Source: Psychroserpens burtonensis DSM 12212
Lineage (GTDB): Bacteria; Bacteroidota; Bacteroidia; Flavobacteriales; Flavobacteriaceae
Direction: 5' to 3'
Assembly (NCBI RefSeq): GCF_000425305.1
Contig: NZ_AUDE01000014.1
Coordinates: 99,997 to 163,996, forward strand
DNA length: 64,000 nucleotides
Position 1 is the stretch's first letter; each line of letters opens with the position of its first letter. The notes below the pieces were generated by a model. That model had not been told where the DNA came from, ran no database searches, and worked only from the letters and a program-made list of their open reading frames with translations. Shown here in pieces: positions 1 through 8,107 of the stretch. Both the position numbers and the translations under genes were made by a program.

Positions 1-1
1 T

Positions 2-40
2 TTGAGACGTAATAAGAAAGTTAAAACTCAAATAATCTAA
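2..40 (+). CDS. possible 3' end of a preceding gene (partial)
   Basis: The frame starting at base 2 is open to a TAA at 38-40 and would encode a basic tail ending in KKVKTQII. It stops three bases before the next start codon, which is the spacing expected inside a tight operon. DUF3857 genes often come in tandem pairs, so an upstream paralogue is plausible. Only twelve codons are visible, so the call rests on position alone. Confidence 0.3.
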   Translation: MRRNKKVKTQII

Positions 41-43
41 TAC

Positions 44-2020
44 ATGAAGGACCTTTTAAGATTCATCATTATCTTTATTACAATAAACTTACATGCGCAA
101 TCTGGGTTTAATTCTGGAGGTTTTGAAGTCACTAAACAAGATGTAGAACTACATTCCTACGATAGAGATTCTACAGCTAATGCTATAGTTATTTATGAGA
201 TGGGTAATAGTTATGTGGATCGATATAGTTACAGACTCACAACAGAAATAAAACGTAAAATAAAAATTCTAAATCGCAATGGCTTTGAAAAGGGATTGGT
301 TTCGATATTTATTTATAATAGAGGAAAAGAAAATAGGGAGGAAGTAGATGAAATCAATGCTACCGTTTATAACATAGAAAACGGAAAAGTAGTTAAGACA
401 ATACTCGAAAATTCAGCCATTTTTAAAGAAGATTATAATGAAAATTATACTTTAGTAAAATTTGCATTACCAAATATTAAAGTGGGATCTGTAATTACCT
501 ATAGCTATACCGTAGCGTCACCTTTTATGTTTAAATATAGAAGCTGGTATTTTCAGGATGACATTCCTAAACTCCACAGTGAATATAATGCAAGCATTCC
601 TGGTAATTGGGAGTACAATATAAAACTGGTTGGAGGACAAAAACTAACAACGAACGATTCTTCAGTTAAGAAAAACTGTTTGCAAATATCGAGTGGAGCT
701 AATTCTAGTTGTGGTATTTACAAGTATGTAATGAAAGATATTCCTGCATTTATTGAAGAAGAATATATGACTACGAGACTTAACTATTTATCAAGAATTG
801 AATATGAACTAAAGGTGTTTCGAAGTTTTAATGGCTCCGTTGACAACATCACTAAATACTGGAAATCAATAGATAATGATTTAAAAAGAGATACAGATTT
901 AGGCAAACAACTTAGAAGAAACAGCGTTGTTAAAAAGCTACTTAATGACACTATCACGTCAGAAAACGACAAGTTAATTAAAGCAAAAAAGATATTAGAA
1001 TTTGTTCAAAACGAATATACTTGGAATAAAGAATTCAATGTCCTTGAAAATGTTTCTATAAAAGATTTAATCAACAAGAAATCTGGAAATGTTGGTGAAA
1101 TAAATGCCTTACTTTATAATCTTTTGGTTACCAATAATATTGAGGCAACGCCAATTCTGTTATCAACAAGAAATAACGGTTTTATAACACAAGTATTCCC
1201 TGTGATTTCAGATTTTAACTATCTAATTATTAAAGTAAACATTAATGGAGAAGTATATTTACTTGATGCTACAGATGATTATTTGACTTTTGGTCAAATA
1301 CCGTTTAGATGCCTTAATTCACATGGTCGATTAATAGATTTAGATAAAGAAAGTGAATGGTATCCTATCAGTGTCGATGATTACAGTGTAAAGCAGTATA
1401 GATATAATTTAGATTTTGATGAGAATCAAATCTTAAAAGGTGATGTGAATTATTTATCTAAAGGTTATCACTCACTTAATGATCGTGAGCGTTATTTCAC
1501 AAATAGTGAAACCTTTATAAATGATTATATAAATGATTATATAAATGATTACAACTCAGTAGAGTTCTCAGATTTTGAGATTATTGATACGCAAAAAACA
1601 AGCGACGATTTTAATTTTAAATTCAGTATTAAAAGTTCTCCAGATCTTGTAGGTAACACAGTGTACGTTAACCCATTTTTAATTAAGTTTTTTGATAACA
1701 ACCCCTTTCAACTACAAGAACGCAGTTATCCTATAGATTTTGGCTTTAAAGATACTTACACGTATGCAATAAAAATTAATATCGATGATTCTTTTGACAT
1801 CAAATCTCTTCCAGAATCAATAAATTTAGGACTACCAAATAATAAAGGATCATTTCTATTCTCTGCAAAACAGGAAGAAAATTCGGTTATTATTTATTTT
1901 AAATTAGCGTTTAAAGAGGCTATTTATGATCCAGCATATTATGACGGTTTGAAAAAACTGCTTGCTCAGGTTTTAGATACTCAAAACAACTCTCTAATTG
2001 TCTTAGAGAAAAAACAATAA
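44..2020 (+). CDS. DUF3857 / degenerate transglutaminase-like secreted protein
   Basis: A 658-residue protein with an N-terminal signal peptide ending near LHAQ (residue 19), so probably periplasmic. Residues about 50-230 fit DUF3857 and about 300-420 fit a transglutaminase-like core. In that core the place of the catalytic Cys reads GNVGE (348-352) and the usual His region reads FNYLII, so Cys and His are both absent, while the Asp-containing LDATDD (407-412) remains. A thiol-protease-type reaction is therefore unlikely, and a binding or structural role is my inference. The TFINDYINDYINDYN stretch comes from an in-frame 12-base tandem repeat. The function of this flavobacterial family is not established. 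The gene lies 21 bases upstream of the K+ channel gene and may be cotranscribed with it. Confidence 0.85.
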   Translation: MKDLLRFIIIFITINLHAQSGFNSGGFEVTKQDVELHSYDRDSTANAIVIYEMGNSYVDRYSYRLTTEIKRKIKILNRNGFEKGLVSIFIYNRGKENREEVDEINATVYNIENGKVVKTILENSAIFKEDYNENYTLVKFALPNIKVGSVITYSYTVASPFMFKYRSWYFQDDIPKLHSEYNASIPGNWEYNIKLVGGQKLTTNDSSVKKNCLQISSGANSSCGIYKYVMKDIPAFIEEEYMTTRLNYLSRIEYELKVFRSFNGSVDNITKYWKSIDNDLKRDTDLGKQLRRNSVVKKLLNDTITSENDKLIKAKKILEFVQNEYTWNKEFNVLENVSIKDLINKKSGNVGEINALLYNLLVTNNIEATPILLSTRNNGFITQVFPVISDFNYLIIKVNINGEVYLLDATDDYLTFGQIPFRCLNSHGRLIDLDKESEWYPISVDDYSVKQYRYNLDFDENQILKGDVNYLSKGYHSLNDRERYFTNSETFINDYINDYINDYNSVEFSDFEIIDTQKTSDDFNFKFSIKSSPDLVGNTVYVNPFLIKFFDNNPFQLQERSYPIDFGFKDTYTYAIKINIDDSFDIKSLPESINLGLPNNKGSFLFSAKQEENSVIIYFKLAFKEAIYDPAYYDGLKKLLAQVLDTQNNSLIVLEKKQ

Positions 2021-2041
2021 AGTTTTAGTACATTTGATAGA

Positions 2042-2908
2042 ATGAGTAGTAACGACAGACACCCCAATTGGAAAGAAAAACTTCATGAAGTTATTTATGA
2101 AGCAGATACTCTTGCAGGGAAAATATTTGATATTGTTTTACTGATATTTATCATTGCAAGTATAGCACTAGTAATGCTCGAGAGTATTAGTACAATTGAC
2201 AATAAATATCACGATATTTTATATTATGGCGAGTGGGTGATAACTATTCTATTTTCTATAGAGTATATTGCTCGAGTCATTACCGTTCGTAAACCATGGA
2301 AATATATTTTTAGTTTCTACGGAATTATTGATTTCCTCTCGACCATCCCCATGTATGTATCCTTTGTTTTAGTGGGATCACAGGCCCTACTCAGTCTTAG
2401 AGCTCTAAGACTACTTCGCATCTTTAGAATTTTAAAAATTGCTCGTTATTTAGGAGCTTCCAATCAATTAAAAGATTCACTAATTGCTAGTCGTGTTAAA
2501 ATTCTTGTCTTCTTATTTGGAGTCATCGTATCATCCATCATTTTTGGTACAATTATGTATTTGGTTGAAGGTGAAGAAAACGGGTTTACAAATATCCCAA
2601 AAAGTGTGTATTGGTGTATTGTAACGTTGACTACTGTTGGGTTTGGTGATATTGCACCACAAACTGCACTTGGCCAGTTTATAACTTCTATTATTATGAT
2701 TTTAGGATATGGTATTATTGCTGTTCCTACGGGAATAGTATCGGCAGAATACGTAAAAAGTAGTAATAAAGATGAAAAATTAAAAGAAGCCATTGTAGAG
2801 TCAAAGTCTTTAGATCTCAATTCTCAAGTTTGCCGCAATTGTAATGCCTCAGATCACAAAGACACAGCAGACTACTGCCATGCCTGCGGACAAAAACTCC
2901 ACCTTTAA
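2042..2908 (+). CDS. voltage-gated potassium channel with C-terminal zinc ribbon
   Basis: A 288-residue inner-membrane ion channel with six transmembrane segments. The S4 helix carries basic residues at every third position (R120, R123, R126, R129, K132, R135), which marks a voltage sensor. The pore loop has the K+ selectivity filter TVGFGD (198-203). After S6 there is a short cytoplasmic tail that ends in a CxxC-x11-CxxC zinc ribbon (C264, C267, C279, C282). Members of the Kv-like bacterial family usually lack this ribbon or have other regulatory tails. A metal-, redox- or assembly-related role for the ribbon is inference. The gene is followed closely by miaA. Confidence 0.9.
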   Translation: MSSNDRHPNWKEKLHEVIYEADTLAGKIFDIVLLIFIIASIALVMLESISTIDNKYHDILYYGEWVITILFSIEYIARVITVRKPWKYIFSFYGIIDFLSTIPMYVSFVLVGSQALLSLRALRLLRIFRILKIARYLGASNQLKDSLIASRVKILVFLFGVIVSSIIFGTIMYLVEGEENGFTNIPKSVYWCIVTLTTVGFGDIAPQTALGQFITSIIMILGYGIIAVPTGIVSAEYVKSSNKDEKLKEAIVESKSLDLNSQVCRNCNASDHKDTADYCHACGQKLHL

Positions 2909-2916
2909 AACAAACG

Positions 2917-3849
2917 ATAATCACTAAAAAAACACCAATATTAATATCTATAGTTGGACCTACTGCCATTGGAAAAACAGCACTCAGTATTAAACTTGCT
3001 AAGTATTTTAATACTGAAATTATTTCGGCAGATTCAAGACAGTTTTATCAAGAAATGCAAATTGGAACCGCGGCACCTACTCTCGCAGAGCTTGCTGCAG
3101 TACCCCACCATTTCATAAAGCAAATATCTGTTGACAGCTATTATAATGTTGGTGCATTTGAAAAAGATGCCATCTCTTTACTTACAGAGCTATATATAAA
3201 ACATGATATCGTTATTATGGTTGGTGGTTCTGGTCTATATGTCAATGCAGTCACAAAAGGATTAGACGAATTTCCAGAAGTAAATCCTGATATAAGGGAC
3301 GTCCTCAATAGTCGGTTTAAAAATGACGGACTTGAAGGTTTACAATTTCAGCTAAAAGAATTGGACCCAAAAGCATATAATAAAATTGCGATTGATAATC
3401 CACAACGTTTAATCAGAGCACTAGAAGTTTGTTTATCAAGCGGAAAGCCATATTCCTCTTTCTTAACTTCGGAAAACAAGAAAAGAGATTTTGAAACAAT
3501 CACCATAGGAATCACTGCTGATAGAGAGATCATTTATGACCGAATTAATAGACGCGTAGATCTCATGATTGAAGATGGTTTATTGGGAGAGGTTGAGGAT
3601 TTACTTCCAAAGAAACACCAAAACGCATTAAATACCGTTGGCTATAAAGAATTATTTAATGTGTTGGAGAAGCAATGGACCTTAGCCTTTGCAATTTCTG
3701 AAATTAAGAAAAATACCAGACGTTTTGCAAAACGACAATTGACATGGTTTAAAAAAAATGAAGAAACCATATGGTTTGATTATGAAGTAGACCTAAAAAC
3801 AATTATTGAGTATATCAATAAGAGGGTTAACACTTTAGATCATAGTTAG
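2917..3849 (+). CDS. miaA: tRNA dimethylallyltransferase, non-canonical start
   Basis: MiaA transfers a dimethylallyl group to N6 of A37 in tRNAs that read UNN codons. The P-loop GPTAIGKT (bases 2956-2979) and the DSRQFY motif that follows are clear, as are the later GGSGLY and QRLIRALE motifs. The first in-frame ATG is at 3055, beyond the P-loop and DSR motif, so it cannot be the true start. Upstream the frame is open back to a TAA at 2842-2844 but holds no ATG and no GTG; its one TTG, at 2830-2832, lies before that stop. The start given here is ATA 2917 (ATC 2920 is equally possible), which yields about 310 residues, the normal family length. Either rare initiation or a base error in the sequence would explain this. 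Confidence 0.85.
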   Translation: MITKKTPILISIVGPTAIGKTALSIKLAKYFNTEIISADSRQFYQEMQIGTAAPTLAELAAVPHHFIKQISVDSYYNVGAFEKDAISLLTELYIKHDIVIMVGGSGLYVNAVTKGLDEFPEVNPDIRDVLNSRFKNDGLEGLQFQLKELDPKAYNKIAIDNPQRLIRALEVCLSSGKPYSSFLTSENKKRDFETITIGITADREIIYDRINRRVDLMIEDGLLGEVEDLLPKKHQNALNTVGYKELFNVLEKQWTLAFAISEIKKNTRRFAKRQLTWFKKNEETIWFDYEVDLKTIIEYINKRVNTLDHS

Positions 3850-3898
3850 TTTTTAAATAAAAAAACAAAAAACTCTTTTTTTTACCATAAAATAATAT

Positions 3899-3906
3899 TA
3901 TATTTG
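3899..3906 (+). promoter_or_regulatory. -7 promoter element of the cold-shock gene
   Basis: TATATTTG matches the Bacteroidota -7 consensus TAnnTTTG and lies 26 bases before the cold-shock start codon. At the expected -33 position the sequence is only T-rich, so the upstream box is weak. Confidence 0.5.
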
Positions 3907-3932
3907 CGACTTAATATAATTTAATATACATT

Positions 3933-4124
3933 ATGAGTAAAGGTACAGTAAAATTCTTCAACGATTCTAAAGGATTTGGTTTTATTACAGAAGAAGGAAA
4001 TGACAAAGAACACTTTGTACACATTTCAGGTTTAATCGATGAGGTTAGAGAAGGAGATGCAGTTGAATTCGATTTAACAGAAGGAAAAAAAGGATTGAAC
4101 GCAGTAAACGTAAAAGTTATCTAA
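3933..4124 (+). CDS. cold-shock domain protein (CspA family)
   Basis: A 63-residue single cold-shock domain, an OB-fold that binds single-stranded RNA or DNA and acts as an RNA chaperone. The RNP1 motif KGFGFIT is at residues 13-19 and RNP2 FVHIS at 28-32, at the normal spacing. The length is that of a complete stand-alone Csp. It is a single-gene unit with its own promoter-like element and a strong terminator directly after it. The leader from promoter to start codon is only about 20-25 nt, much shorter than the long thermosensing leader of E. coli cspA. Confidence 0.93.
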   Translation: MSKGTVKFFNDSKGFGFITEEGNDKEHFVHISGLIDEVREGDAVEFDLTEGKKGLNAVNVKVI

Positions 4125-4143
4125 TATTTCGATATTTTTTAAT

Positions 4144-4175
4144 AAAAAAGCCAATCTTAACGATTGGCTTTTTTT
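4144..4175. terminator. bidirectional intrinsic terminator between csp and response regulator
   Basis: A GCCAATC/GATTGGC stem with a five-base loop is flanked by an A run on the left and a T run on the right. It can therefore terminate the cold-shock gene on + and the response-regulator gene on -. Confidence 0.85.
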
Positions 4176-4192
4176 ATATCTATAATTTGGAG

Positions 4193-4903
4193 TTAAACAT
4201 CTTGATTAACTACTAGTCGAAATCCTTCACCGTGTATATTTAATATTTCAACATTAGGATCTAGCTTTAAATATTTTCTAAGTTTAGCGATATAAACATC
4301 CATACTTCTAGAAGTAAAGTAATTATCATCTCTCCAAATTTTAGTCAAAGCTAACTCTCTTGGCATCAAATCATTTTCATGAAGTGCTAACATACGCAAC
4401 AATTCATTTTCTTTAGGAGACAACTTAATGGGATCTTTTCCATCACACTTCAAGAAGCGTAGCTTAGAGTTTAAATCAAACCTACCTATTTTAAATTCAA
4501 ATTGTTTGCTATCTGCTATAGTATCTGTTGCCTTACGCTGTATGATAGCTTTAATTTTCATTAAAAGCACTTCACTATCAAATGGCTTATTTAAATAATC
4601 ATCAGCACCAACCTTGTAACCTTTAAGCACATCTTCTTTCATTGCTTTAGCAGTCAAGAAAATAATTGGAACATCAGTATTTTTCTCTCTAATTTCTTTT
4701 GCTAGAGTAAAACCGTCCTTATAAGGCATCATGACATCTAAAATACACAAGTCATAATCGTCTTTTTTGAATTTCTCGAAACCTTCCATTCCGTTTTTTG
4801 CATGAACAACATCATAATCGTTCATGTTTAAATAGTCTTTTAAAACCGTTCCAAAATTTGGATCGTCTTCAACCAAAAGTATTTTCTTATTTTGCTCTTC
4901 CAT
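4193..4903 (-). CDS. rprY: OmpR-family response regulator (RprY-like)
   Basis: A 236-residue two-domain response regulator. The receiver domain (about 6-120) keeps the acidic pocket D13/D14, the phospho-acceptor D56, T84 and K106. The C-terminal winged-helix DNA-binding domain spans about 135-233. Its start is four bases after the stop of the histidine kinase gene, so the two are cotranscribed and form a pair. The arrangement resembles RprXY of Bacteroides; the targets cannot be read from this window. Confidence 0.9.
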   Translation of the reverse strand: MEEQNKKILLVEDDPNFGTVLKDYLNMNDYDVVHAKNGMEGFEKFKKDDYDLCILDVMMPYKDGFTLAKEIREKNTDVPIIFLTAKAMKEDVLKGYKVGADDYLNKPFDSEVLLMKIKAIIQRKATDTIADSKQFEFKIGRFDLNSKLRFLKCDGKDPIKLSPKENELLRMLALHENDLMPRELALTKIWRDDNYFTSRSMDVYIAKLRKYLKLDPNVEILNIHGEGFRLVVNQDV

Positions 4904-4907
4904 AATT

Positions 4908-6485
4908 TTATGATATTAATGGCAGTTTTATTGTAAATATACTGCCTTTTCCTTTTTCACTTTCTAATGATATATAACCTTGATGGTCATCAACTATTCT
5001 TTTTACATAAGCCAAGCCTAAACCATGACCTTTTACATTGTGTACATTTCCTGTATGTTCTCGATAAAATTTCTCGAACACTCTTTTTTGAACTTGCTTC
5101 GACATCCCATTTCCTTGATCTGAAATTCTAATTAAAATACTGTTTCCAACATTCTCTGTGAAAACATCTATTTTAGGTTCATCCTCACTATATTTAATCG
5201 CATTATCTAAAATATTTACAATTACATTAGTAAAGTGAGTTTCATTGGCTAAAACAGAAGCCTTATCTGCATTTAAATGCGTTTTCACATAGCCATTACG
5301 ATCTTCCACCAATAATTCAACATGAGTTATTGCATCTTCAATTAACTCGTTAAGCTCTACTCTTTCCTTGCTTATATTAAGCTCGTTTTTTTCTAACTTC
5401 GAAATACGTAATACATTTTCAACTTGAGCATGCATTCGTTTGTTCTCATCTTTAATCATCTTTAAATAACGCATCACCTTTTCTTGATCACCTATTATTT
5501 TTGGATTTCTAATAGAATCTATAGCTAAATTAATTGTCGCAATAGGAGTTTTAAACTCATGAGTCATATTATTGATAAAATCTGTCTTAATCTGTGAGAT
5601 TTGACGTTGTTTAATTAATTGATAAATAGCACTAGAATATGCTAAAATTATAATAAACGTAAAGACTACAGATAATACAATCATACTTAAAATAGAGGAC
5701 AACAAATACTTTTTACGTTGTGGAAAATCAACATATAAAGAAAAGCTGCTTCTACTTTCATTATCTAAAAAAACAGGAATTCCTATTGTTGTTTTAGGAG
5801 TTAACTCAAAATTATCTGATCGTATTTTTGTAGATAAATCTTTATCATAAATAGCGTACTCAAAGGCAGTTTTAATACCACTTACATAAAATTGAGATTT
5901 TAATAACTCTAGAACCTCTTCGTTAGAAATTCGTTTATAAACTGGGTAATTTTTATATACTGCTCGATAATTTTGTTTATAAAAAGTACGGCTCAGCTCA
6001 TCCATTGTGCTATAATCTCTGATCGTTTGAATGGGTTGCATATTAACTTCACCATCAATAGGAGTAGCATCCCATACATTAGTTTCACTTCGGCTCGTGA
6101 ATTTTTTAATATCTATACTGTCTGTACCAATGTCAAAGAACAAGGATGGAACTTTAAAGCTTTCTTCAGATATAATATTTTTAAAACGTGTCGCTTGATT
6201 TGTGTCTTTATTGAAAGAATCATAAATCAAAAGTTGTTTAATTTCAATACTATCTGGTGTTCTTCCAGTTTTTGTAACTTCTCTGTAAAGTTTATCAAAA
6301 CTAAGAAGCTCTTTATCCTCAATAGCTTTTGAAACTAAACTAAGGGAACGAAATACATCTGAAGTGAATTGTTTTTCTTCGTTATTCAATGCGTTATTAA
6401 TAAAAAATGCCTGAACGAAGATAATACCAATGAGCGATAAACTCATTAAAATCACCAATGCAACGAATAGCCTTTTGCCCATCAT
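4908..6485 (-). CDS. rprX: sensor histidine kinase (RprX-like)
   Basis: A 525-residue membrane histidine kinase. A transmembrane helix at about 7-29 and a second at about 262-285 flank a periplasmic sensor region of roughly 230 residues with no domain I recognise. The H-box is NNMTHEFKTP with phospho-acceptor H309. The ATPase domain shows NILDNAIKYS (N box), SDQGNGMS (G1) and GHGLGLAYV (G2), so it should be catalytically active. It sits directly upstream of its response regulator. The reading frame begins with two consecutive Met codons (6485 and 6482). A -7-like element ends two bases upstream of the first. Confidence 0.9.
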   Translation of the reverse strand: MMGKRLFVALVILMSLSLIGIIFVQAFFINNALNNEEKQFTSDVFRSLSLVSKAIEDKELLSFDKLYREVTKTGRTPDSIEIKQLLIYDSFNKDTNQATRFKNIISEESFKVPSLFFDIGTDSIDIKKFTSRSETNVWDATPIDGEVNMQPIQTIRDYSTMDELSRTFYKQNYRAVYKNYPVYKRISNEEVLELLKSQFYVSGIKTAFEYAIYDKDLSTKIRSDNFELTPKTTIGIPVFLDNESRSSFSLYVDFPQRKKYLLSSILSMIVLSVVFTFIIILAYSSAIYQLIKQRQISQIKTDFINNMTHEFKTPIATINLAIDSIRNPKIIGDQEKVMRYLKMIKDENKRMHAQVENVLRISKLEKNELNISKERVELNELIEDAITHVELLVEDRNGYVKTHLNADKASVLANETHFTNVIVNILDNAIKYSEDEPKIDVFTENVGNSILIRISDQGNGMSKQVQKRVFEKFYREHTGNVHNVKGHGLGLAYVKRIVDDHQGYISLESEKGKGSIFTIKLPLIS

Positions 6486-6486
6486 C

Positions 6487-6494
6487 CAAATCTA
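6487..6494 (-). promoter_or_regulatory. TAnnTTTG element abutting the kinase start codon
   Basis: On the minus strand the sequence reads TAGATTTG and ends two bases before the annotated ATG. If it is a working -7 box the transcript would be essentially leaderless. No -33 TTG is seen at the right distance, so it may be a chance match. Confidence 0.3.
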
Positions 6495-6545
6495 ATATTT
6501 TAACATTTAGAATGATTACTGTTTAACCTTACATTAACACAACTG

Positions 6546-7145
6546 TTAATTTTTAAGTTTTTTGATATGTTTCAAAATAGATTGATGGATTTTTATAACT
6601 TGATTCTCAGTATCCGCTAAATTATCATTAGTGATTACAAAATGAGATTTTTTGATTTTCTCTTCATCACTCATTTGATTTTTTATAATAGTTTCTATTT
6701 TTGATTTACTAGAGTGATCTCTTTTAATAACGCGACTAATACGTACGTCCATATTGGCAATAACCGTAATTATAAAGTCATAATTAGCCTCTTTATTATG
6801 TTCAAAAATAATAGCTGCTTCCTTAATGACATATAAAGATTCCTGCTTTTCAACCCATCGCTTAAAGTGAGAAGCTACTTTTGGATGAATAATAGCATTC
6901 ATCTTTTTAAGATAGGCTTTATCATTAAAAATTTTAGAAGCTAGAAGCGGTTTATTGAGTGCGTCATCAATGTAAGCATCCTCACCAAATAAAGCCGTTA
7001 ATTTTCTTTTAATGACTTTAGATTTTGCCATTAATCGTTTAGCTTCATCATCTGCAATATAGATTGGTATATCCAACGCTTTAAAAAAGTTAGCGACTAT
7101 AGTTTTTCCGCTACCAATTCCTCCTGTGAGTCCTACGATAATCAT
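6546..7145 (-). CDS. coaE: dephospho-CoA kinase
   Basis: A 199-residue cytoplasmic enzyme that phosphorylates dephospho-CoA at the ribose 3' hydroxyl, the last step of coenzyme A synthesis. The P-loop GLTGGIGSGKT lies at residues 5-15, followed by the DDEAKRL segment (ADDEAK) and the HPKV region typical of the family. The length is normal. Its start codon overlaps the stop of the YbbR gene by four bases (ATGA), so translation is probably coupled. A second CoA gene, coaBC, lies 11 kb away in this window. Confidence 0.93.
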   Translation of the reverse strand: MIIVGLTGGIGSGKTIVANFFKALDIPIYIADDEAKRLMAKSKVIKRKLTALFGEDAYIDDALNKPLLASKIFNDKAYLKKMNAIIHPKVASHFKRWVEKQESLYVIKEAAIIFEHNKEANYDFIITVIANMDVRISRVIKRDHSSKSKIETIIKNQMSDEEKIKKSHFVITNDNLADTENQVIKIHQSILKHIKKLKN

Positions 7146-8107
7146 TTAATAATGTATTCTACTTTATTTTGTTTCATTCTAGCAGATTTTACTTGACCTG
7201 AATTTACGATAAGTTTTGGATTAAAATACGATTTTCCAGATTTTAGAACATCTCTATAGTCACATTCTATGATAAAATCTGAAAGGTTAACTTCTCTATA
7301 ATCCCTTAAACTTAAGTAGTATGATACCTTAATATACTTTGGAAAGTAATTAATCTCTATATTATTTGGAACATTTAAAATTGTAATAGGAACATCAAAC
7401 GTCCCTTCTGTAAACTTCTCTACACTAGCGGTTATATTTATATTTTCTTCTGAAAGTTTTAACCGCTTAGAAGAATTTGGAAGTTCTAAACCTAAATTTG
7501 TGTTGATGTTCATCTTAATGTTTTCTAAACTTAAAAGTTGTGTTTCTACAAAATCAACATTGTCGATCTCCTCTTTTGCACCAATAACATTAACTGAGTC
7601 GGGTTTTATTTCTATACCATCTAACGTATCAAAACCTGAAGCAAAATTAATTTTAGACTTTAAAACAACGGGGACCCTTTTCATACTTAACGTCCCAAAG
7701 GGTAATATTAAAGTATCAGGTTTCACCGCAATTATATCTACATTTTTACCTAAAAGTTTTTTAAAATCGTAAATTCCTTTATCTGCTAACCACACATAAT
7801 TATTACCCTTTATATAGGTGCTCTTTTTAAAATCTAATTGGAAGTTTTTGTCATAGAAATAATAGGATAGTAAATTAAACCCATGGGTTGAAACTGTGAC
7901 ATTAACTTTAGGAATACTATCTAACGTAATGATATTTTTCTCTGGAAGGTTTCTATATTCAATATTAAATGGAATCGTTTCCACATAAGTTTCTGAAAGT
8001 TTAGTTACCACTAATATCAAAAAAGCCAACAAAAAGAAAAGCCCAAAAACATTAAGCTTTTTGCTTTTTAATGATCTAACTAATTTTGTTTTTATGTTAT
8101 TTAACAT
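7142..8107 (-). CDS. YbbR-like domain membrane-anchored protein
   Basis: A 321-residue protein with one transmembrane helix at about 18-36 and a large extracytoplasmic part made of YbbR-like beta repeats (for example VDSIPKVNVTV and IEIKPDSVNVIG). In Firmicutes, YbbR (CdaR) regulates a diadenylate cyclase. No cyclase gene is present here, and the flavobacterial version is much shorter, so that role cannot be assumed. The gene is coupled to coaE downstream and overlaps the glycosyltransferase gene upstream by 11 bases. Confidence 0.8.
   Translation of the reverse strand: MLNNIKTKLVRSLKSKKLNVFGLFFLLAFLILVVTKLSETYVETIPFNIEYRNLPEKNIITLDSIPKVNVTVSTHGFNLLSYYFYDKNFQLDFKKSTYIKGNNYVWLADKGIYDFKKLLGKNVDIIAVKPDTLILPFGTLSMKRVPVVLKSKINFASGFDTLDGIEIKPDSVNVIGAKEEIDNVDFVETQLLSLENIKMNINTNLGLELPNSSKRLKLSEENINITASVEKFTEGTFDVPITILNVPNNIEINYFPKYIKVSYYLSLRDYREVNLSDFIIECDYRDVLKSGKSYFNPKLIVNSGQVKSARMKQNKVEYIIK

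Noticed and set aside
3055..3849. miaA starting at ATG 3055
   Set aside because: This start removes the P-loop and the DSRQFY motif, which are encoded in frame directly upstream.
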